From NCBI GenBank assembly GCA_041917255.1, contig JAYRYA010000017.1, forward strand, positions 24,940 to 88,939: a stretch of DNA of 64,000 nt. Reading direction: 5' to 3'. Numbering within the stretch: position 1 is the stretch's first letter; the number at the start of each line of letters is the position of its first letter. This DNA is from Zoogloea sp041917255 (lineage in GTDB: Bacteria; Pseudomonadota; Gammaproteobacteria; Burkholderiales; Rhodocyclaceae). Below the pieces are notes generated by a model, which was not told where the DNA came from, ran no database searches, and saw only the letters and a list, made by a program, of their open reading frames with translations. Made by a program: the position numbers and the translations under genes. This document shows positions 23,557 to 31,867 of the stretch, piece by piece.

Positions 23557-24357
23557 TTACGACAACCAGCGCTTCCGCCGCCGGTAATGCTTCACTTCCC
23601 GGAAACTCTTCCGCCCTTCCGACGAAAGCCCCAGGTAGAACTCCTTCACGTCCTCGTTCGTGCGCAGGTCGGCGGCGTCACCTTCCATCACCACGCGGCC
23701 GTTCTCCAGGATGTAGCCGAAATCGGCGTAGCGCAGGGCCACCATGGTGTTCTGCTCGGCCAGCAGGAAGCTCACGTTCTCCTTGCTGTTGAGGTCCTTC
23801 ACGATCTCGAAGATCTCCTCGACGATCTGCGGGGCGAGGCCCATCGACGGTTCGTCGAGCAGGATCATCTCGGGCTTGGCCATCAGGGCGCGGCCGATGG
23901 CGCACATCTGCTGCTCGCCGCCCGAGGTATAACCAGCCTGAGAGGTGCGGCGCGTCTTCAGGCGCGGGAAGTAGGCGTACACCTTCTCCAGGCTTTCCTT
24001 CAGCTCGGCACGGGACTGGCTGCGGGTATAGGCGCCGGTGAGGAGGTTCTCCTCGATGGACAGGTGGCCGAAGCAGTGGCGCCCTTCCATCACCTGGATC
24101 ACGCCCTGCTTCACCAGATCGGCCGGCGTGAGCTGGTCGATGCGCTTGCCCTTGAACTCGACGCTGCCCTTGGTCACATCGCCCCGCTCGGCCCGCAGCA
24201 GGTTGGAGATCGACTTGAGGGTGGTGCTCTTGCCGGCGCCGTTGGCACCCAGCAGCGCGACGATCTTGCCCTGGGGCACCTGCAGCGAGACGCCCTTGAG
24301 CACGAGGATCACGTGGTCGTAGATGACCTCGATGTTGTTGATGCTGAGGTAAGACAT
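23557..24357 (-). CDS. livF: LivF-type ABC transporter ATP-binding protein
   Basis: A 266-residue ATPase subunit. Walker A is GANGAGKSTTLKSI; signature TSGGEQQMCAIGRALM; Walker B MILLDEPSMGLAP; H loop LLAEQNT. These are typical of LivF in the branched-chain (HAAT) family. The C-terminal extension (SSEGRKSFREVKHYRRRKRW) is longer and more basic than E. coli LivF. ATG 24357 follows GGAGGAT; upstream residues in the open frame come from a repeat element and are excluded. It pairs with LivG from the same operon to energise LivH/LivM. Confidence 0.92.
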   Translation of the reverse strand: MSYLSINNIEVIYDHVILVLKGVSLQVPQGKIVALLGANGAGKSTTLKSISNLLRAERGDVTKGSVEFKGKRIDQLTPADLVKQGVIQVMEGRHCFGHLSIEENLLTGAYTRSQSRAELKESLEKVYAYFPRLKTRRTSQAGYTSGGEQQMCAIGRALMAKPEMILLDEPSMGLAPQIVEEIFEIVKDLNSKENVSFLLAEQNTMVALRYADFGYILENGRVVMEGDAADLRTNEDVKEFYLGLSSEGRKSFREVKHYRRRKRWLS

Positions 24358-24420
24358 GGCGTCGGCTATCCTCCGGTGCGGGGCGGCGCGGGCCACCCTC
24401 GGTCGTTCTTGTTCTTGGGA

Positions 24421-24503
24421 TGTCGGGTTACGCTGCGCCAACCCGACCTACGCAACTGCGGGAGTTCGGTAGGTCGGATTAGCCCGCCGGGCGTAACCCG
24501 ACA
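24421..24503 (-). repeat. 83-bp intergenic repeat with 13-bp terminal inverted repeats
   Basis: The element begins TGTCGGGTTACGC and ends GCGTAACCCGACA, a perfect inverted pair. Inside is a second inverted pair (ACCCGACCTACG near the left; GTAGGTCGG near the right). It lies between the binding-protein gene and livF. A near copy in the same orientation is at 28236-28313. Confidence 0.85.
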
Positions 24504-24517
24504 AAACCGGCCCCCGA

Positions 24518-25840
24518 TCAGCCTTCCTTCGAGCAGTCGCGCGGCTTGATGCCCTTTTCCTTAGCGTAGGCGGCGGCGGATTCCTCGATCATGCCGCGCA
24601 CCAGCGGGCGGTCGGAGTCGATCCAGTCGGTGATGACCTTCCACTGGTTGCCGTCCCATTGCTGGAACTTCACCTTGCCCGGGCCTTCGTGGTCGGCGCA
24701 GCTGATCTTCAGCGGCGGCATGAAGCCGGTGGCGCCCAGGGCCTTCAGGCGGGCGTCGTCCAGGTTGAGGTTCTCCAAGCCCCAGCGCACCTGCTCACCG
24801 GTCATCGCCTTGCCCTTGCCGTACTTCTCCTGGGCCTTGCGGATCGCCTCGACGGTGATGATCCCGTGCACCACGCCGCGGTTGTAATACACCGAGCCGA
24901 TGCGGGTCTTGTCTTCCATGTTGCCCTTGTCCTTGCCGTAGACGTGCTTCTTGATGTCGGCGACGACCGGGTAGTTGGCGCCCGGCACGTTGAAGCCAGC
25001 GGCAATGAAGCCCTTGGCGGCGGGGCCGGCGGGGATGGTGTCTTCCTCGGCGCCGGACCACCACACGCCGATCAGCTTCTCGCGGGGGAAGCCGGTCTTG
25101 GCCGCGGCCTTGATGGCGGTGGGGTTCATCACGCCCCAGCCCCACAGGATCACGTAGTCGGGCTTGGCCTGGCGGATCTGCAGCCACTGGGACTGCTGCT
25201 CGTTGCCCGGATGGGCCACGGCGATCTTGATGACCTCGAAGCCGTGCTTGGCGGCCAGCTTGTCCATGATCGCGTGGGATTCCTTGCCGTAGGCGGAGTC
25301 GTGATAGAGCAGGCCGATCTTCTTGCCCTTCAGCTTGTCCATGCCCCCTTCCTTCTGGCCCATGAAGTTCACGATGGCCGACGCCTGGGACCAGTAGGTG
25401 GTGATCATCGGGAAGACCCACGGGAAGACGCGACCATCGGCCGCGTCGGTGCGGCCGTAGCCGATGGTGACCATCGGGATCTTGTCCTGGGCGACCTTCT
25501 CGAGCACCGAGTAGGTGATGCCGGTGGAAACCGGCTGGAACACCGAGTTGCCGGTGGAGCCTTTCTTCTTCAGGCGCTCGTAGCACTCCACGCCACGGGC
25601 GTTGTTGTATTCGGTCTCGCACTCTTCCCAGGTCAGCTTGACGCCATTCACGCCACCGTCCCGCTCATTGACGAGCTGCATGTAGTCGATCCAGCCACCA
25701 AAGATGCCGGCGCCGCCCGCCGCATAGGGACCGACGCGGTAGCTGGGCAGGCCGATGAACTGTTCGTCGGCGCTCGCCACGGCACTGCCCAAGAGGCCGG
25801 CGATGGCAGCACCCAGCAGAACGGTGTGCTTGAGTTTCAT
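24518..25840 (-). CDS. LivK-type periplasmic substrate-binding protein
   Basis: A 440-residue secreted protein. The signal KHTVLLGAAIAGLLGSAVASA is followed by QFIGLPSYRVGPYAAGGAGI and a type I periplasmic binding fold (LVNERDGGVNGVKLTWEECE, EKVAQDKIPMVTIGYGRTDA, KIGLLYHDSAYGKESHAIMD, PDYVILWGWGVMNPTAIKAA, PREKLIGVWWSGAEEDTIPA). It is larger than amino-acid LivK (~370) and belongs to the branch linked to aromatic or fatty-acid-related HAAT operons. With two CoA ligases in the operon, a carboxylic acid ligand is more likely than leucine; this is inference. Confidence 0.9.
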   Translation of the reverse strand: MKLKHTVLLGAAIAGLLGSAVASADEQFIGLPSYRVGPYAAGGAGIFGGWIDYMQLVNERDGGVNGVKLTWEECETEYNNARGVECYERLKKKGSTGNSVFQPVSTGITYSVLEKVAQDKIPMVTIGYGRTDAADGRVFPWVFPMITTYWSQASAIVNFMGQKEGGMDKLKGKKIGLLYHDSAYGKESHAIMDKLAAKHGFEVIKIAVAHPGNEQQSQWLQIRQAKPDYVILWGWGVMNPTAIKAAAKTGFPREKLIGVWWSGAEEDTIPAGPAAKGFIAAGFNVPGANYPVVADIKKHVYGKDKGNMEDKTRIGSVYYNRGVVHGIITVEAIRKAQEKYGKGKAMTGEQVRWGLENLNLDDARLKALGATGFMPPLKISCADHEGPGKVKFQQWDGNQWKVITDWIDSDRPLVRGMIEESAAAYAKEKGIKPRDCSKEG

Positions 25841-25945
25841 GGTGTGTCTCCTTTATTGGTGTGGGTGCTACGGCGAAACAGGGTTATTACCCACGTTCGT
25901 GAAGAAAGCGTCGCGAGCAGGCCCGAGGCTGGAACGACGAGCGGA

Positions 25946-25964
25946 GCTGTACGTGAGGTACAGC
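25946..25964 (-). repeat. Hairpin within an intergenic repeat between livM and the binding protein
   Basis: GCTGTAC-GTGAG-GTACAGC forms a 7-bp stem with a 5-nt loop. It sits in a 174-nt gap (25841-26014) whose sequence (roughly 25900-25995) resembles a dispersed intergenic element and shows no gene. Confidence 0.5.
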
Positions 25965-26014
25965 GAGCACCGGAGTTTCAGGATCGGGACGCGCAGTAGC
26001 TTGATTCATGGACG

Positions 26015-27082
26015 TCAGTGCGGGAAGGGCCAAAGGCGCAGCTTCTCTTTCGCGATCTGCCACAGGCGGGCAAGGCCGTGGGGTTCGACGATCAGGAAGA
26101 AGATGATCAGCCCGCCGAACACGATCAGCTGGAAGTTGGACACGAAGCCCGCCCCCAGGGACTGGCCGAAGATCATCGGCACGAAGTTGTCCAGGAAGAT
26201 TGGCAGCAGCACGATGAAGGCGGCCCCGAGGAAGGAGCCCATGATCGAGCCTACCCCGCCGATGATGATCATGAAGAGGATCTTGAACGACAGGTCGAGG
26301 TTGAAGGCCTCGGGCTCGACGGTGCCGATGTAGGTGTAGGCGTAGAGCGCGCCGGCCACGCCGCAGTAGAAGGAGCTCACCGCGAAGGCCAGCAGCTTGG
26401 TGCGCATCAGGCGGAAGCCGATCACCTGGGCGGCCACGTCCATGTCGCGCACGGCCATCCAGGCCCGGCCGGTGGAGGATCGCACCATGTTCTTGGCCAG
26501 CAGCGCCATCACCACCACGATCAGGAAGGTGAGGATGTACTTGGCCTCCGGGCTGGCGAAGGTGTAGCCGAGGATGGTCACGTCCTGAGCGGTGACGACA
26601 CCCGACGACGAGTTGTTGGAGAACCACGGAAACTTCACCAGCGCCCACACGATGAAGAACTGCGCTGCCAGCGTGGCCACCGCGAGGTAGAAGCCCTTGA
26701 TGCGCAAACTGGGTAGCCCGAACAGGATGCCCACCAGCGCCGCCGTGGCCCCGGCAAGCACCAGCGCCACCAGAAACGGCATGCCGTCGATGCGCAGGAT
26801 GAAGTTGTACGCCGCGAAGGCGCCCACGGCCATGAAGGCCGCCGAGCCAAGGGACAACTGCCCCGCGTAGCCGGTGAGGATGTTCAGCCCGAGGGCAGCG
26901 AGGGAGAAGATCAGCACCGGGATCAGGATGGCCTTCAGCCAGTACTGGTCGGCAATGAGCGGCACCGCCACGCCGAACACCAGCATCAGCACCCAGAACC
27001 CGATGCGGTCCTGGCGGATCGGGAAGATCCGGGCATCTTCGGCGTAACTGGCCTTGAACTGGCCGGCTTCACGATAAAACAT
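26015..27082 (-). CDS. livM: LivM-type ABC transporter permease
   Basis: A 355-residue inner-membrane permease of the BPD_transp_2 family. Many hydrophobic segments are seen after a ~30-residue cytoplasmic N-terminus; typical LivM stretches include LGLNILTGYAGQLSLGSAAF, FGLPSLRIKGFYLAVATLAA, RSSTGRAWMAVRDMDVAAQV and IIGGVGSIMGSFLGAAFIVL. The EAA-like cytoplasmic loop (AWMAVRDMD) is the contact with LivF/LivG. SD GGAGA precedes ATG 27082. It pairs with LivH from the same operon. Confidence 0.93.
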   Translation of the reverse strand: MFYREAGQFKASYAEDARIFPIRQDRIGFWVLMLVFGVAVPLIADQYWLKAILIPVLIFSLAALGLNILTGYAGQLSLGSAAFMAVGAFAAYNFILRIDGMPFLVALVLAGATAALVGILFGLPSLRIKGFYLAVATLAAQFFIVWALVKFPWFSNNSSSGVVTAQDVTILGYTFASPEAKYILTFLIVVVMALLAKNMVRSSTGRAWMAVRDMDVAAQVIGFRLMRTKLLAFAVSSFYCGVAGALYAYTYIGTVEPEAFNLDLSFKILFMIIIGGVGSIMGSFLGAAFIVLLPIFLDNFVPMIFGQSLGAGFVSNFQLIVFGGLIIFFLIVEPHGLARLWQIAKEKLRLWPFPH

Positions 27083-27102
27083 AGGTGGGTCTCCTTCTCC
27101 GC

Positions 27103-27231
27103 TCAGGCAGCGGTGCGCTGCTGGCGGACAGTCTTGTCATGGTGTTCGGCGGTGCGCGCGGGCAGGACGTGACGAACTTGCGCGCCCAAACCCTTCATCG
27201 TCGCGGCGCCTGAGACATTAGATCGGTTCAT
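27103..27231 (-). CDS. Possible small ORF between livH and livM (42 aa)
   Basis: A 42-residue frame fills the 163-nt gap between livH (ends 27246) and livM (starts 27082). It starts 14 nt after livH and stops 20 nt before livM, leaving just the livM SD. GGAG and AAGG lie 5' of its ATG. The product (MNRSNVSGAATMKGLGAQVR ... RQQRTAA) is basic, rich in Ala, Arg and His, with no membrane helix. I recognise no family. It may be a real small protein, a leader peptide, or chance. Confidence 0.3.
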   Translation of the reverse strand: MNRSNVSGAATMKGLGAQVRHVLPARTAEHHDKTVRQQRTAA

Positions 27232-27245
27232 CGCCTTGTCTCCGG

Positions 27246-28172
27246 TCACACGCGATCGATGTGCTTCTCGCCAAACAACCCTTCGGGGCGCACCAGCAGG
27301 AAGGCCAGGGCCAGCATGTAGGGGAACCAGCCTTCGATGCCGCCCCCCACGAACGGGCCCACATACACTTCGGCCAGCTTCTCGGAGGCGCCGATGATGA
27401 GGCCGCCGACGATGGCGCCCGGCACCGAGGTGAAGCCGCCGAGGATCAGCACCGGCAGCGCCTTGAGGGCGGTGAAGGTGAGCGCGAACTGCACGCCGTT
27501 GCGGGCCCCCCAGATCATCCCGGCCACCAGCGCCACGAAGCCCGCCACCGCCCACACCACGCGCCAGATGGTCTGCAGCGGGATGCCGATGGAAAGCGCG
27601 GCCTGGTGGTCGTCGGCAACGGCGCGCAGGGCACGGCCGACCTTGGTGTATTGGAAGAGGATCGCCAGCAGGGCCACCAGCGAGGCGGCCACGCCCGCGG
27701 CGAAGAGGTCGAACTTGGAGACGCCGATCTCGTAGTTGTCCATCAGCCAGGCGATGGGCTCATCGACGATGCCCAGATCCAGCCCGCGCACGGTGGCACC
27801 CCAGGTCATCTGGGCGAGGCCCTCGATCACGTAGGTGAGGCCGATGGTGGCCATGAAGAGGGTGATGTGCGGCTGATTGACCAGCGGCCGCAGCACGATG
27901 CGCTCGGTGAGCGAACCCAGCACGATCATCGCGATGAAGGCGAGCAGGAAAGCCAGCCAGAACACCGCCGTGCTGTCCGCCTCCAGCCCGAGCCAGCCGG
28001 GCAGCACTTCCTGAAAGCCGACAAAGGTGAGCGCGGCGAAGAACACCATCGCCCCCTGGGCGAAGTTGAACACCCCCGAGGCCTTGTAGATCAGCACGAA
28101 ACCGAGGGCCACCAGGGCGTACATGACGCCCGACAGCAGGCCGCCGATCAGCACTTCGATGAAAAATTGCAT
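27246..28172 (-). CDS. livH: LivH-type ABC transporter permease
   Basis: A 308-residue inner-membrane permease. Diagnostic segments are QFFIEVLIGGLLSGVMYALV (N-terminal helix), ASGVFNFAQGAMVFFAALTF, TERIVLRPLVNQPHITLFMA, the cytoplasmic loop TKVGRALRAVADDHQAALSI (EAA-like) and VLILGGFTSVPGAIVGGLII. Length and order fit LivH. It pairs with LivM to form the transmembrane channel. A repeat element fills much of the gap between livG and livH. Confidence 0.93.
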   Translation of the reverse strand: MQFFIEVLIGGLLSGVMYALVALGFVLIYKASGVFNFAQGAMVFFAALTFVGFQEVLPGWLGLEADSTAVFWLAFLLAFIAMIVLGSLTERIVLRPLVNQPHITLFMATIGLTYVIEGLAQMTWGATVRGLDLGIVDEPIAWLMDNYEIGVSKFDLFAAGVAASLVALLAILFQYTKVGRALRAVADDHQAALSIGIPLQTIWRVVWAVAGFVALVAGMIWGARNGVQFALTFTALKALPVLILGGFTSVPGAIVGGLIIGASEKLAEVYVGPFVGGGIEGWFPYMLALAFLLVRPEGLFGEKHIDRV

Positions 28173-28235
28173 CTGCCTCTCTCCTCTGCGGCGGGTCGGG
28201 CCGGATTGCCCGCTGCCGCTTCTTCTGTCGTTCGG

Positions 28236-28313
28236 TGTCGGGTTACTGCGCCACCCCGACCTACGGTGTAGCCGCTGCGTAGGTCGGGTAAGCCCGCAGG
28301 GCGTAACCCGACA
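28236..28313 (-). repeat. 78-bp intergenic repeat, second copy
   Basis: It begins TGTCGGGTTAC and ends GTAACCCGACA (11-bp perfect inverted ends), with the same inner CCCGACCTACG and CGTAGGTCGGG arms as the element at 24421-24503, in the same orientation. It sits in the livG-livH gap. Confidence 0.85.
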
Positions 28314-28321
28314 CCCCCGGC

Positions 28322-29104
28322 TTAATGGGAAGTCCCGAGATACGCCTTGATGACTTCCGGGTTGTTCTTCACCTCATCCGGTGCGCCGTCGCCGATTTTT
28401 TTGCCGTAGTCGAGCACCACCACGCGGTCGGAGATGTCCATCACCACCCCCATGTCGTGCTCGATGAGGACGATGGTGGTGCCGTAGTGGTCATTCACGT
28501 CAAGGATGAAGCGGCACATGTCCTGCTTCTCTTCCACGTTCATGCCGGCCATGGGTTCGTCGAGCAGCAGGATGTCCGGCTCGGCGGCGAGCGCCCGGGC
28601 CAGTTCGACGCGCTTCTGCAGGCCGTAGGGCAGGCGGCCCACAGGCGTCTTGCGGATGCCCTGGATCTCGAGGAACTCGATCACCTCTTCCACCTTGATG
28701 CGGTGCGCGATCTCTTCCTTCTGCGCGGCGCCCCAGTAGAGGGCGTGCTGCAGGAAGTTGCACTTCATCTTGAGGTTGCGCCCGGTCATGATGTTGTCGA
28801 GCACGGTCATCCCCTTGAACAGCGCGATGTTCTGGAAGGTGCGGGCGATGCCCTGCTCGGCGGCCTCGTGGGGCTCCATCTTCTTGCGCAGCCCACCCTT
28901 GAAGAAGATCTGCCCTTCCTGGGGGTGATACACGCCGTTGATCACGTTGAGCATAGAACTCTTGCCGGCGCCATTGGGCCCGATGATGGAGCGGATCTCG
29001 TGCTGCTTCACGTTGAAGCTGATGTCGGTGAGCGCCTTCACGCCGCCGAAGCGCAGGGAGATGTTCTGGAGGTCGACGATCACGTCGCCAATCTGTCTGG
29101 CCAT
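28322..29104 (-). CDS. livG: LivG-type ABC transporter ATP-binding protein
   Basis: A 260-residue ATPase. Walker A is GPNGAGKSSMLNVI, Q loop region ARTFQNIALFKGM, signature-region LPYGLQKRVELARAL (the usual LSGGQ is degenerate, as is common in LivG), Walker B ILLLDEPMAGMN and H loop VLIEHDMGVVMD. It begins 12 nt after the acyl-CoA synthetase stop, so they are co-translated. The C-terminus (NNPEVIKAYLGTSH) is the normal LivG end. Confidence 0.93.
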   Translation of the reverse strand: MARQIGDVIVDLQNISLRFGGVKALTDISFNVKQHEIRSIIGPNGAGKSSMLNVINGVYHPQEGQIFFKGGLRKKMEPHEAAEQGIARTFQNIALFKGMTVLDNIMTGRNLKMKCNFLQHALYWGAAQKEEIAHRIKVEEVIEFLEIQGIRKTPVGRLPYGLQKRVELARALAAEPDILLLDEPMAGMNVEEKQDMCRFILDVNDHYGTTIVLIEHDMGVVMDISDRVVVLDYGKKIGDGAPDEVKNNPEVIKAYLGTSH

Positions 29105-29116
29105 GGTCGCTCTCCG

Positions 29117-31093
29117 TCAGGCCGCTTTCCGCGCGGGCGGAAAGATCTTGGCGTCCTCGATACGCAGGTCGGCAGACACCTTGTTGGTGCGGCCGTCCTC
29201 GTAGGTCACCTGGGTTTCGATGAACTGGCTCTTCTTGCCGGCATACAGGGCGTCGATGAGCACTTCGTACTTCTCGGCCACGAAGTTGCGACGGACCTTG
29301 CGGGTGCGGGTCAGCTCGCCATCGTCGGCGTCGAGCTCCTTGTGGAGCACGAGGAAGCGCTTGATCTGCGAATCGCACATCTTGGGGTCGGACGCCAGAT
29401 CGGCATTGACCTGCTCGACGCACTCGCGGATCAGCTCATACACCTGGGGCTGGCTGGCGAGGTCGGTGTAGCCCGAGTAGGCCATGCCCTTGCGCTCGGC
29501 CCAGTTGCCCACGGCTTCCAGGTCGATGTTGACGAACGCGGTGACGAAATCGCGGCCGTTGCCGAAGCACACGACTTCCTTGATGTGCTGGAAGAACTTG
29601 AGCTTGTTCTCGATGTAGTTGGGGGCAAACATGCCGCCGCTGGTGAGCTTGCCCACGTCCTTGGCGCGATCGATGATCTTCAGGTGGCCGTCGGCGTCGA
29701 AGAAGCCCGCGTCGCCGGTCATGAAGTAGCCCTCGGCGTTGATGGATTCGGCGGTGGCATCCGGGCGCTTGTAGTAGGCCTTGAGCAGCATCGGGCCACG
29801 CACCAGGATTTCGCCGTTGTCGGCCAGCTTGACCTCGACATTCGGCGCCGGGGTGCCGACGGAATCGAGCTTGATCTGGCCATCGGGCTGCAGGCACACG
29901 TAGGCGCAGGTTTCGGTCTGGCCATAGAGCTGCTTGAGGTTGATGCCGATGGAGCGATAGAAGCGGAAGAGGTCCGGCCCGATGGCGGCGCCGGCGGTGT
30001 AGGCCACGCGGATGCGGCTCATCCCCAGCACGTTCTTCAGCGGGCCATACACCAGCAGGTTGCCGAGCCCGTATTGCAGGCGGTCGCCGGCAGAGACGGA
30101 CTTGCCATCGAGGATATCCGCGCCGCAGCGGCGGGCCACATCCATGAAGTGGGCAAACAGCTTGCGCTTGATGCTGCCGGCGTCTTCCATGCGGATCATC
30201 ACCTGGGTCAGCAGGTTCTCGAAGACCCGCGGCGGGGCGAAGTAATAGGTGGGGCCGATCTCGCGCAGGTCGTTCATCACCGTCTCGCCGGATTCGGGGC
30301 AGTTGATGGTGAAGCCGGCCACCAGCGCCTGGGCGTAGGAGAACAGGTGATCGCCCACCCACGCCATCGGCAGGTAGGAGAGGATGTCGTCCTCGTCCGA
30401 CAGCTTGTCGAACTGGCAGCCACCCTGGGCCGCAGCGATGAAGGCGCCGTGGGTCTGGCACACGCCCTTGGGCTTGCCGGTGGTGCCCGAGGTGTAGAGC
30501 ATCACCGACACGTCGTCGGGGCTGCCCTTGTCGATCTCGTTGCCGAGGAAGTCCGGGTGATTGCGGTCGTGGATGCGGCCCATCTCGAGCACTTCATCCA
30601 GACCGTGCAGGAATGTCTGGTTGTAGTGGCGCAGGCCGCGGGGGTCGTCGTAGATGACGTGCTCGAGGAGGGGCAGGCCCTCCTTGATCTCGAGCATCTT
30701 GTCCACCTGCTCCTGGTCCTCGACGCAGGCGAAGCGGATCTCCGCGTCCTGCATCACGTAGGACATCTCCTGGGCCACCGCGTCCTGGTACATCATCACC
30801 GGAATGCCGCCCAGGCACTGGCAGGCCGCCACCGACCAGTACAGTCGCGGCCGGTTGTCGCCCACCACCGCCAGGCGGTCGCCGCGCTTGAAGCCCAGTT
30901 CGGCCAGGCCGCTGGCAATGGCACGCACCCGCTCAGCCACCTCCATCCAGGTGTAGGTCTGCCAGATGCCGTATTCCTTTTCGCGCATCGCCGGCCGATT
31001 GGGCCGCTGCCGGGCGTGGTGCATCAGCAGGCGCGGAAAGGTATCCAGGCTGCCCATCTCGGCCGAAGTCTCGCCGGTGTTTGCCATCCCCAT
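29117..31093 (-). CDS. Long-chain-type acyl-CoA synthetase (AMP-forming)
   Basis: A 658-residue adenylate-forming ligase of the long-chain fatty acyl-CoA synthetase type. Motifs: VMLYTSGTTGKPKGVCQTHG (P-loop), LSYLPMAWVGDHLFSYAQAL, QLYGQTETCAYVCLQPDGQI (A5), EGYFMTGDAGFFDADGHLKI (A7) and DRAKDVGKLTSGGMFAPNYI (A8/linker). Close homologues sit first in HAAT-transporter operons in Rhodocyclales and Burkholderiales. It would convert an imported acid to its CoA ester using ATP. SD GGAGGAGG lies before the start; two Met codons at positions 1 and 3 are possible. Confidence 0.92.
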   Translation of the reverse strand: MGMANTGETSAEMGSLDTFPRLLMHHARQRPNRPAMREKEYGIWQTYTWMEVAERVRAIASGLAELGFKRGDRLAVVGDNRPRLYWSVAACQCLGGIPVMMYQDAVAQEMSYVMQDAEIRFACVEDQEQVDKMLEIKEGLPLLEHVIYDDPRGLRHYNQTFLHGLDEVLEMGRIHDRNHPDFLGNEIDKGSPDDVSVMLYTSGTTGKPKGVCQTHGAFIAAAQGGCQFDKLSDEDDILSYLPMAWVGDHLFSYAQALVAGFTINCPESGETVMNDLREIGPTYYFAPPRVFENLLTQVMIRMEDAGSIKRKLFAHFMDVARRCGADILDGKSVSAGDRLQYGLGNLLVYGPLKNVLGMSRIRVAYTAGAAIGPDLFRFYRSIGINLKQLYGQTETCAYVCLQPDGQIKLDSVGTPAPNVEVKLADNGEILVRGPMLLKAYYKRPDATAESINAEGYFMTGDAGFFDADGHLKIIDRAKDVGKLTSGGMFAPNYIENKLKFFQHIKEVVCFGNGRDFVTAFVNIDLEAVGNWAERKGMAYSGYTDLASQPQVYELIRECVEQVNADLASDPKMCDSQIKRFLVLHKELDADDGELTRTRKVRRNFVAEKYEVLIDALYAGKKSQFIETQVTYEDGRTNKVSADLRIEDAKIFPPARKAA

Positions 31094-31175
31094 CCTCCTC
31101 CGGTCTTGTCTCGCGTCGTGCCCGCGGTCCGGAAACGGCCGCAGATAGTGTGTTTTGTGACGTGAGTGCAGTCTG

Positions 31176-31190
31176 GCAAACCATGTTTGC
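31176..31190 (-). promoter_or_regulatory. Candidate operator upstream of the acyl-CoA synthetase operon
   Basis: Perfect inverted repeat GCAAAC-CAT-GTTTGC, 83 nt upstream of the first gene of the operon. Size and symmetry suit a TetR-type or similar dimeric repressor, which often senses an acyl-CoA. No regulator gene is adjacent, and no convincing -35/-10 pair was found. Confidence 0.4.
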
Positions 31191-31252
31191 TCAACTGTTT
31201 TTCAAATGTACGGAATTGTGAAAACCATGGAAGAGGGAGAGAAGACACGTGA

Positions 31253-31277
31253 AAACGCCGCCCCCCAGGCGGCGTTT
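31253..31277 (-). terminator. Rho-independent terminator after the small secreted protein gene
   Basis: A 10-bp stem AAACGCCGCC/GGCGGCGTTT with a 5-nt loop, followed on the minus strand by a short T-rich stretch. It lies 41 nt past the 31318-31647 gene and upstream of the ABC operon, insulating the two. Confidence 0.75.
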
Positions 31278-31317
31278 GCGTTTCTATGAACAGCGGAACA
31301 GGATGCCGGAGATACCG

Positions 31318-31647
31318 TCAATGGGTACCGTTACCACCGATCGGCCCGAGCCGTTGATTCAGATCGGACCACTGGGACCAGCCCGAATACCGACCCGGAT
31401 AGGCGTCGTCGCTGCTGTAGGCCGTGTCGTCCTTCATCATGTCGGACCGAACCGGGCCCTGCGCCCCGCCGGATGCCGTCGGCTCCATGCCGTCGTAAGG
31501 ATCGCTTCCCATCGCGCGATGGGCGCGCATGTCATCCGAGAAAGCCTGCAAACTGTCGTTCAGATCGGCTGCGCCAGCGGGTGCGACGACCATGACGGCT
31601 CCCATCAGGAAACCGGTGCCGATTTTTGCCAAGAGACTCTTTTTCAT
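31318..31647 (-). CDS. Small secreted protein of unknown function
   Basis: A 109-residue protein with a clear Sec signal (MKKSLLAKIGTGFLMGAVMV, cleaved after APAGAA). The mature ~80 residues are acidic and polar (DLNDSLQAFSDDMRAHRAMG, DPYDGMEPTASGG, YPGRYSGWSQWSDLNQRLGP), rich in Gly, Ser, Asp and Tyr, with no Cys. I recognise no family. ATG 31647 has GGAAG upstream; the frame extends to 31773 but without SD or signal sense. Its own terminator follows, so it is expressed alone. Confidence 0.75.
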   Translation of the reverse strand: MKKSLLAKIGTGFLMGAVMVVAPAGAADLNDSLQAFSDDMRAHRAMGSDPYDGMEPTASGGAQGPVRSDMMKDDTAYSSDDAYPGRYSGWSQWSDLNQRLGPIGGNGTH

Positions 31648-31867
31648 GTTGTCTTCCGTTGGGTTGTTCCTCCCTGAAAAAGAGTGGCGGAGCGACACCA
31701 CGCTGGAAACGAGGCGCCGCTCCCGTTCGCGAACAGGCACCTGCGTGCCCATCCACCATGACCACCGGATCAAACCGCCCGACAGACAGGTCTGGATCGG
31801 TGTGCGTCACTTTTTCATCATAGTCGACGCATTCCTGCGGGAAAGGAGATTTGCGACGCCAGGCCCA

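Noticed and set aside
24421..24503. Insertion sequence or CRISPR repeat
   Set aside because: Too short and without transposase; no spacer array. It is a dispersed palindromic element.
28325..31165. Plus-strand ORF of 946 aa opposite livG and the acyl-CoA synthetase
   Set aside because: It is rich in Val, His, Leu and Ala without domains and spans two recognised minus-strand genes.
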